20,196 nucleotides of DNA, taken from positions 1 through 20,196 of the forward strand of contig CAZIRO010000035.1 in assembly GCA_964541595.1 (NCBI GenBank). The letters are read 5' to 3'. The DNA is from CAZIRO01 sp964541595 (GTDB lineage: Bacteria > Acidobacteriota > HRBIN11). Below the pieces are notes generated by a model. That model made no database searches and was not told the DNA's origin. It saw only the letters and a list, made by a program, of their open reading frames with translations. The position numbers and the translations under genes are program-made. Positions 15,088 to 20,196 of this stretch are shown piece by piece (the first letter of the stretch is position 1; every line of letters begins with the position of its first letter).

Positions 15088-16269
15088 ATGCTGGAACTGG
15101 AGTATGCCGATACTGCGATTCCCCTGAACAGTATCCCACATGTCCGGATTCGTCCGGTGTCCACGCCCGGATACCGGCACTACCGACTCGTCATTCGGGA
15201 GTATGGACATACCGATCCGCGATGGTCCCGGGAAAAGTCTTTGATGGAGTATTGTGGCGATGCCATGGGGTTCCCATACGTGCGTTCCATTCAGGAATCT
15301 GAGCACACTGTCGTCACGCTGGAAGCGGGTGGCATGGTCATGTTGCGGGATTTTATTACTCGTGCAGCACTCCGCCGTCGTGCGGAAACTTCCGGTGCTC
15401 CCGTGCCGATCCTGGCGCCTCTGGTCATTGTCGTGCTGTTCCGGACAATCGCGGAAGCCCTGGCGCGTATCCACAGACGTGGTCTCTGCTATCGGTCTCT
15501 ATCGGATGAGACGCTCATGATCGATGAAAACGGCATGCGGTTTTTGACGACGGCCTGCGTCGGTCCGAGCGAATCCGCGCTTGTGCAACAACATATGGAT
15601 ACACTCGGTGTCACCCGACTGTACCGACTGGAAACCATGGCACCGGTGCAGATGACCACGGCGCCAGAGCGGCTGGAAGGTCGTACGGTTCCGGAGGGCG
15701 ACGTGTACGGTCTGGGGGTCCTGATGTACCTTGCCCTGCTCGGTGCACCGCCGTTCCCGACGGGACAGCACGGTCCGGAATACCGGTGGCACGCGTTGCA
15801 TACTCGGCTGGACCGGCTGCATCGGCAACTGCAACCGCTGCCGGGGGGTGCGGGTCTCGTCCATTTGCTCCGGCAGTGTCTCATGGCGCAACCGGAAGAA
15901 CGTCCCCCGGCATCCACACTGGCCGAACTGCTGTTTCAGATCGAGTACGGTGTGTCCCGGGACGCCAGCCGAACGGATGTCGACCTTGTTGTGCGGTTGC
16001 TCCTGGATGGACGGTTTGGCGCCGGATCCCGCGGTGCCCGACAGCAGCACGCCTGGATGCGCCTGTACGGACAGTCCTCGCAACAGACGCATGTGGTGTC
16101 TTCGATCGCGCTCCCGGTGTCGCCGTCGGGTGCGTCCGGAACGCAGTCCGCACGTGCCTGGCCGCGAGAATCCCCGCCGTCCGTACCCCGGCGGGTCTAT
16201 CCGATCCGACGCTGGCGCGACCGGTGGCGCGTCGCCTGGCGGGTATTGCGGACGGGTTGGATCGAATGA
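15088..16269 (+). CDS. pseudokinase of the plus-strand motor module
   Basis: A 393-aa protein counted from the ATG at 15088, which aligns with the start of the minus-strand homologue (DPRW lies at residues 43-46 here and 42-45 there). A GTG at 15049 would add 13 residues, and neither start has a strong ribosome binding site. The kinase-like region spans about 28-288: VIREYG where the VAIK strand belongs (Lys to Arg), VVTLEAGG at the hinge, IARIH-type helix ALARIHRRGL, YRSLSDET (135-142) in place of HRDLKPxN, TTAC in place of DFG, TAPERLEG (APE 192-194), GDVYGLGVLMY (around 204-214) and PEERPPAS. The catalytic Asp, Lys and Asn and the metal-binding DFG Asp are gone, so it should bind rather than phosphorylate. 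The C-terminus is rich in Arg and Trp (RRWRDRWRVAWRV) and may bind membrane lipid or nucleic acid. Confidence 0.78.
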   Translation: MLELEYADTAIPLNSIPHVRIRPVSTPGYRHYRLVIREYGHTDPRWSREKSLMEYCGDAMGFPYVRSIQESEHTVVTLEAGGMVMLRDFITRAALRRRAETSGAPVPILAPLVIVVLFRTIAEALARIHRRGLCYRSLSDETLMIDENGMRFLTTACVGPSESALVQQHMDTLGVTRLYRLETMAPVQMTTAPERLEGRTVPEGDVYGLGVLMYLALLGAPPFPTGQHGPEYRWHALHTRLDRLHRQLQPLPGGAGLVHLLRQCLMAQPEERPPASTLAELLFQIEYGVSRDASRTDVDLVVRLLLDGRFGAGSRGARQQHAWMRLYGQSSQQTHVVSSIALPVSPSGASGTQSARAWPRESPPSVPRRVYPIRRWRDRWRVAWRVLRTGWIE

Positions 16270-16288
16270 GCGATGGGGTCCAGATTCA

Positions 16289-16311
16289 GGGGACGGTTTC
16301 GGAGAGTCCCC
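16289..16311 (+). terminator. weak hairpin after pseudokinase gene
   Basis: GGGGAC (16289-16294) and GTCCCC (16306-16311) form a 6-bp stem with an 11-base loop, 20 bases after the pseudokinase stop. Only a short TTT follows, so termination would be weak at best. Confidence 0.35.
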
Positions 16312-16315
16312 GCCT

Positions 16316-16344
16316 TTGCCGCCATTCGGTGGATCGGCTACAAT
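16316..16344 (+). promoter_or_regulatory. sigma70-like promoter for the flavoprotein gene
   Basis: TTGCCG (16316-16321) and TACAAT (16339-16344) are separated by 17 bp, close to the housekeeping consensus. The implied start of transcription near 16351 leaves a leader of about 25 bases that contains the GGGGGG ribosome binding site before the ATG at 16377. Confidence 0.6.
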
Positions 16345-16376
16345 CGTGCCATGATCGTGCGCGTGGGGGGTGATGT

Positions 16377-17768
16377 ATGGACTATCGTGCGGTGGTCATC
16401 GGGGGTGGTCCGGGCGGATATGTCGCGGCCATTCGTCTGGGACAGTTGGGTCAGAAAACCCTGCTCGTGGATCAGAACGAGGTCGGTGGCGTCTGTTTGC
16501 AGTGCGGTTGTATCCCGTCCAAAGCCCTGATCCAGGCGGCGCGGATGTACACCGCGCTCCGCCACCGTGCGGAGCAGATGGGAATCCGTGTCGCAGGGCT
16601 CTCCGTCGATTGGGCACAAACGATCGCCTGGAAGGACCGGATTGTCACACGCCTCACCCGGGGAATCCATCAGTTGCTGAAGGGCAACGGCGTGGAGTTC
16701 GTTCGCGGCACGGCATCGATCGTCGATCCGCACCGGGTCCGGATCGCCACGCAGGACGGACCGCGTGAGGTGACCGCGGAAACGATCGTCATTGCCACGG
16801 GGTCCGCGCCGATCGAGTTGCCCGGATTTCCCTTTGACGGAACGACCATTATCAGTTCAACGGAAGCCCTGCAGTTGCAGCACATCCCGGAGCGTCTGAC
16901 CATCATCGGCGGTGGATACATCGGCCTGGAACTCGGTATGGTCTACGCCATGCTCGGAAGCGCAGTGACCATCGTGGAGTTGATGGATCAGATCCTGCCG
17001 GGCGTGTCACCGGATCTTGTGCGCGTGCTCGAACGACGGTTGCGAAAGTATCGTGTCCAGGTGCTGACTGGCGCGCGGGCGGTGGATATCGTGACCGGAG
17101 ACGATCGTCGTGTGCTCATCGTCCGGCAGGGGGACCGTACCCACCGGATACCGTTTGACGTCCTGCTCGTCACTGTGGGGCGGCGCCCTGCCGTTGAGGA
17201 CCTGCGCCTGGAAGCGTTCGGTGTGGACCGGAACGAACGCGGGTTTGTGCGTGTCGATGCGCAACGGCGCACGTCCGTGCCGCACATCTTTGCCATCGGC
17301 GACGTCGCCGGCGCACCGATGCTCGCCCATAAGGCGTCCCATGAGGGTGAAGTCGTCGCCGAGGTCATTGCGGGACGCAACGTTGCCGTGGATTATCGGG
17401 TGGTGCCGCGTGTGATCTTCACCGATCCGGAAATCGCTACGGTCGGTCTCACCGAAGCGGAGGCCCATCAGCAGGGGATGGATGTCCGTATCGGCCGGTT
17501 CCCGTTTGCAGCCCTCGGCCGTGCGCTGATCGCGGAGGAACCCGAAGGATTCATCAAGGTCATTGCCGATCCGGAGAGCCACGTCGTGCTCGGCGTGGAA
17601 ATGGTCGGTCCGGAGGTGTCCAGTTTGATTGCAGAAGCCGCCCTGGCCATTGAAATGGGTGCAACGGTGGAAGATATTGCGCTGACCGTGCACGCACATC
17701 CGACGTTTCCGGAGGCCATCATGGAAGCGGCAAAGAGCGTATTTGACCGTGCCATACACACACTGTAG
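16377..17768 (+). CDS. lpdA: dihydrolipoamide dehydrogenase-type flavoprotein
   Basis: A 463-aa pyridine nucleotide-disulfide oxidoreductase of normal family length. FAD-binding VVIGGGPGGYVAA is at 6-18, the redox-active disulfide loop GGVCLQCGCIPSKAL at 37-51 (pair C40-C45), the NAD-binding GGGYIGLELG in the middle, the second FAD motif IFAIGDVAG, and the C-terminal catalytic dyad HAHPTFPEA (H441, E446). It should reoxidise lipoyl groups of 2-oxoacid dehydrogenase or glycine-cleavage complexes with NAD+. An extra Cys43 lies inside the active-site loop, where this enzyme usually has Val. No E1, E2 or H-protein gene is adjacent in this window, so the complex it serves is unknown. The start is supported by a purine-rich GGGGGG seven bases upstream and by the promoter at 16316-16344. 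Confidence 0.9.
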   Translation: MDYRAVVIGGGPGGYVAAIRLGQLGQKTLLVDQNEVGGVCLQCGCIPSKALIQAARMYTALRHRAEQMGIRVAGLSVDWAQTIAWKDRIVTRLTRGIHQLLKGNGVEFVRGTASIVDPHRVRIATQDGPREVTAETIVIATGSAPIELPGFPFDGTTIISSTEALQLQHIPERLTIIGGGYIGLELGMVYAMLGSAVTIVELMDQILPGVSPDLVRVLERRLRKYRVQVLTGARAVDIVTGDDRRVLIVRQGDRTHRIPFDVLLVTVGRRPAVEDLRLEAFGVDRNERGFVRVDAQRRTSVPHIFAIGDVAGAPMLAHKASHEGEVVAEVIAGRNVAVDYRVVPRVIFTDPEIATVGLTEAEAHQQGMDVRIGRFPFAALGRALIAEEPEGFIKVIADPESHVVLGVEMVGPEVSSLIAEAALAIEMGATVEDIALTVHAHPTFPEAIMEAAKSVFDRAIHTL

Positions 17769-17787
17769 TCCACCCGGAGGGGGTCCC

Positions 17788-18918
17788 ATGCAGGTCATTC
17801 GCGGGATCAAACGACTCGCTGCTCTGGATACCGATCCGTTTATCACGGTCAGCCTGTATCTGAACGTCGACGGACGTCAGTATCCGAATCGGGAATACGA
17901 AATCGAGTTCAAGGAACTCATCCGACAGGCACAGCAACAGTTAAGCCATTATCCGGAAGACGTTCAGGAGGCTGCACGACGCGATCTGGCACGTGTTGAA
18001 CGGTATGTGCGACAGGAATTCGTCCGGGACGATACCCGCCTGCTCGTGATCTTTGCCTGTGAACCGGCGGACCTGTTTGAAACACTGACGTATGCGATTC
18101 CCCTGAAAAGTCAGATCGTCCTGTACCCCAGGGGACCCTATGTCACCCCGCTGCTCATCGCACTGGCCGGTTACGCGGACGCTCTGGCACTCATGGTCAG
18201 TCGCGAGGTTGCCCGCGGGTTTTACTACCTTGCGGGTCACCTGGAAGAGATCGGATGTGTGCGCGAGGATGTGCCCGCACGGGTCAATTATGGCGGGTTC
18301 AAGGGATACGAGGAACGGAGAATTGACCGGCATATCGAAACGCACGTGCACTGGCACCTCAAACACGTGGCGGAACAGGCGTATCGCTGGTTCGCACTGT
18401 ACGATCCGGAGATCGTCTTGTTGATGGGACATCCGGAAGTGACCGGACCGCTGACACGGTACCTGCCGTATCCGATGACCCAGCGGCTCGGACCGGTCAT
18501 GGACTACTTCGTCGAAAGCGGGGAACTCCGGGAGATCCGGGAACGCGTCGAAACGGCCGTGATGACGGTCGAGCGGCAGCGTGTTCGGGAATGGATCGAC
18601 CACCTGCGCCGCCAGATGCCCCACCGTGCCGTGATCGGCATCGAGGCAACCCTGCGGGCACTCAACGAGTGGCGGTGTGCGGTGCTCGTGTTCGATCCGG
18701 ACGAGATGTTCGAGGGGTACGTGTGTCCCCGGTGCGGATATCTCGCACCGCGAAAGGATGCCTGCCCGCGGTGTCGGATCGAATTGCAGTATACGGAAAA
18801 TCTGCTCAATGAAGCCGTTGAAGCCGCCGTCCATCAGGGCGCGGAACTCGTGCCCATTCGTCATGATCCGGAACTTGTGCGCCTCATCGACACGATGGGT
18901 GCACTGCTCCGCTTCTAA
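17788..18918 (+). CDS. bacterial eRF1-like (baeRF) protein with zinc ribbon
   Basis: A 376-aa protein; the ATG at 17788 has GGAGG about eight bases upstream and lies 19 bases after the flavoprotein stop, so the two are probably co-transcribed. Three eRF1-like segments are seen: FITVSLYLNVDGRQYP (domain 1), a central domain with DALALMVSREVARGFY and NYGGFKGYEERRIDRHIETHVHWH (168-190), where baeRF/Vms1-type proteins have a GG-loop and basic/His helix, and a C-terminal domain ending DTMGALLRF, like the GGIGAILRY end of eRF1 domain 3. A zinc ribbon CPRC ... CPRC (313-329) is inserted before that end. Members of this family are thought to act on peptidyl-tRNA at ribosomes. Whether this one is a hydrolase is inference, because the GGQ motif itself is not present. 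Confidence 0.75.
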   Translation: MQVIRGIKRLAALDTDPFITVSLYLNVDGRQYPNREYEIEFKELIRQAQQQLSHYPEDVQEAARRDLARVERYVRQEFVRDDTRLLVIFACEPADLFETLTYAIPLKSQIVLYPRGPYVTPLLIALAGYADALALMVSREVARGFYYLAGHLEEIGCVREDVPARVNYGGFKGYEERRIDRHIETHVHWHLKHVAEQAYRWFALYDPEIVLLMGHPEVTGPLTRYLPYPMTQRLGPVMDYFVESGELREIRERVETAVMTVERQRVREWIDHLRRQMPHRAVIGIEATLRALNEWRCAVLVFDPDEMFEGYVCPRCGYLAPRKDACPRCRIELQYTENLLNEAVEAAVHQGAELVPIRHDPELVRLIDTMGALLRF

Positions 18919-18967
18919 ATGGTTCATTTCCTACATCTGTTGTATTGATTCATTCTCCGCACCATCG

Positions 18968-18987
18968 CCTCTTCCCCAGGGGAGAGG
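18968..18987. terminator. hairpin between convergent genes
   Basis: A near-palindrome, CCTCTTCCCC facing GGGGAGAGG around the central A, lies in the 241-bp spacer between the baeRF stop (18918) and the convergent permease stop (19160). It could slow transcription from both sides, but no T-run follows in either direction. The rest of the spacer holds no supported gene. Confidence 0.35.
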
Positions 18988-19159
18988 ACGCAGCATCCGG
19001 GCTCGGGATCAGTCCCCCGCAGTGAGCCGTAATGGGACGCCGATACACGCAGACGTGGCGCAGATCAGGCAACCTGTCTGTGCGCATCCGCGTCCATCCG
19101 GGTCCCATCCCCTCAACCTCCGGCACCTTCTTCGCCACTTCACTTTGGAAATGAACCAC

Positions 19160-20196
19160 TTAAAACCGGAATACCACCACCGGATCGACCCGCATGGCCC
19201 GCCGGACGGCCACTAGTGACGAGATCGTGCACATCGTGAACGTCAGTCCGATCATGACCACATACAGCCATCCCGGAATCACCATGGCCAGTTGCAGCCG
19301 ATTGTAAATGGGTAGCGTCAGAATGGTCACGATCACGCCGGCCACATACCCGAATGCGCCGCTGAGTAAACTCTGTTCCAGGATGATCCCGGCGAGTTCC
19401 CGGTTCGTCGCCCCCATGGCTTTCAACGTGCCGTATTCTCGCAGATGCTCCATGGTGGAAGCATAGATCGTTTGCCCCACAATCGCCGTGCCAACGAGAA
19501 ATCCGAGCAATACCGTGACGCCGATGCCCAACCCCAGACCGGTCTGGATGCTCCAGTACCGGCGCGTCTTCCAGGACCACTCCGTACGGGTGTACACATC
19601 CACACCCCGCAGTTCCGGCCATCGGCGTAGTCGCGCAACAAACGCGTGCGGATCCACGCCAGGGCGTAACTTCACGATCACATACGTCGTCGTGTCATCC
19701 GTGACAATGCGGGAGAATCGGCGCGCCGTCTGTTTGGACATGAATGCGATCGGATACGTGGTGAATGACTTGACCCCGCGTGAAAATCCGACAATGCGGG
19801 CCTTTTCCCAGAAGATCTCCACTTCGTCTCCCACGCGCAGAGGACCAAGTCGGCGCAGTGAAGAGACGTCCAGAATGATCCCCGGCTGGCCCCGGAGATC
19901 CTGAATGGAACCCTCGGCCATCTCCCAGGGTCCCCCGATGCCGGTATCCAGGTTGAACCCGATCATCTGAACGGATTCCGTCGCACCCGTCGGAAGTTTC
20001 ATCAGCCCCCAGCTCATGATGAGTTCATCCGCCCAGGCGACCTCGGGAAGTGCCCGAACTTTATATAGAATGCGGATCGGAAACGGCCGCGCGGAGTCAA
20101 AATTGACCACGTTTTTGCTCGTGATCCATACGTCTCCCGGCGTGTGGTCAATGATCAACGACGCGCTCGTGACAAAACCGATGTATGCCCCCATCT
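19160..20196 (-). CDS. FtsX/DevC-type ABC transporter permease (5'-partial)
   Basis: About 344 residues are visible. The frame is open to the window edge, and the usual first membrane helix is missing, so the ATG at 20192-20194 is unlikely to be the true start. The large extracytoplasmic domain (about 15-225) includes TPGDVWITSK and LRGQPGIILD, typical of MacB/DevC periplasmic-core domains. The FtsX domain follows, with TMEHLREYGTLKAMGATNREL (the conserved coupling helix contacting the ATPase) and three hydrophobic segments: GLGIGVTVLLGFLVGTAIVG, FGYVAGVIVTILTLPIY and WLYVVMIGLTFTMCTISSLVA. The end RVDPVVVFRF matches the family-typical DPxxxLR tail. It should pair with an ABC ATPase encoded off the right edge, probably for export or mechanotransmission. 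It is transcribed toward the baeRF gene. Confidence 0.85.
   Translation of the reverse strand, partial: MGAYIGFVTSASLIIDHTPGDVWITSKNVVNFDSARPFPIRILYKVRALPEVAWADELIMSWGLMKLPTGATESVQMIGFNLDTGIGGPWEMAEGSIQDLRGQPGIILDVSSLRRLGPLRVGDEVEIFWEKARIVGFSRGVKSFTTYPIAFMSKQTARRFSRIVTDDTTTYVIVKLRPGVDPHAFVARLRRWPELRGVDVYTRTEWSWKTRRYWSIQTGLGLGIGVTVLLGFLVGTAIVGQTIYASTMEHLREYGTLKAMGATNRELAGIILEQSLLSGAFGYVAGVIVTILTLPIYNRLQLAMVIPGWLYVVMIGLTFTMCTISSLVAVRRAMRVDPVVVFRF

Noticed and set aside
14359..15474. 371-codon open frame on the minus strand
   Set aside because: Arg/Gly/His-rich translation without domains, antisense to the ATPase and pseudokinase.
17941..18927. 328-codon open frame antisense to the baeRF gene
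   Set aside because: No recognisable domain; the plus strand has a well-supported gene with a ribosome binding site and a zinc ribbon.
18950..19159. 69-codon minus-strand frame starting right after the permease stop
   Set aside because: Low-complexity translation that includes the palindromic hairpin; no ribosome binding site or domain.

Overview
The window has two parts, and a truncated tRNA at about 6442-6488 separates them. The organism cannot be named from the sequence. High G+C coding DNA, some clear GGAGG-type ribosome binding sites, sigma70-like promoter elements and a zinc-ribbon eRF1-like protein point to a bacterium, possibly a Gram-positive or related thermophile-type lineage. That placement is inference only.

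Left part (1-6363, all minus strand): a compact four-gene operon. In transcription order it encodes a 1124-aa SNF2 helicase with a C-terminal DUF3883/NO VEIN-like domain, a 563-aa Schlafen-type AlbA_2 plus GHKL ATP-binding protein (ATGA overlap), a 142-aa PD-(D/E)xK nuclease-like protein, and a ComEC/Rec2-like metallo-beta-lactamase-fold protein that abuts the previous stop and runs off the left edge. The gene mix is typical of phage-defence or genome-maintenance islands. The operon begins about 80 bp from the 3' half of a tRNA-Lys(UUU)-like gene whose 5' half is missing, as expected at one end of an element integrated into a tRNA gene. The element would extend left beyond the window.

Centre (6447-16269): two related three-gene modules transcribed away from each other. 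Each has the order GspF/PilC-like membrane protein, GspE/PilB-like secretion ATPase, then a degenerate protein kinase that lacks the catalytic residues. Between them lies a small single-span membrane protein whose tail is a run of 21-bp/7-residue repeats, interrupted by 100 Ns. No prepilin, prepilin peptidase or PilT gene is visible here. The paired motor modules with pseudokinases are the most unusual feature of the window and may form a heteromeric type IV filament-like or secretion machine.

Right part (16316-20196): a promoter followed by a dihydrolipoamide-dehydrogenase-type flavoprotein and, 19 bp downstream, a bacterial eRF1-like (baeRF) protein with a zinc ribbon. A convergent FtsX/DevC-type ABC transporter permease enters from the right edge and is incomplete at its N-terminus. 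These look like ordinary chromosomal genes.
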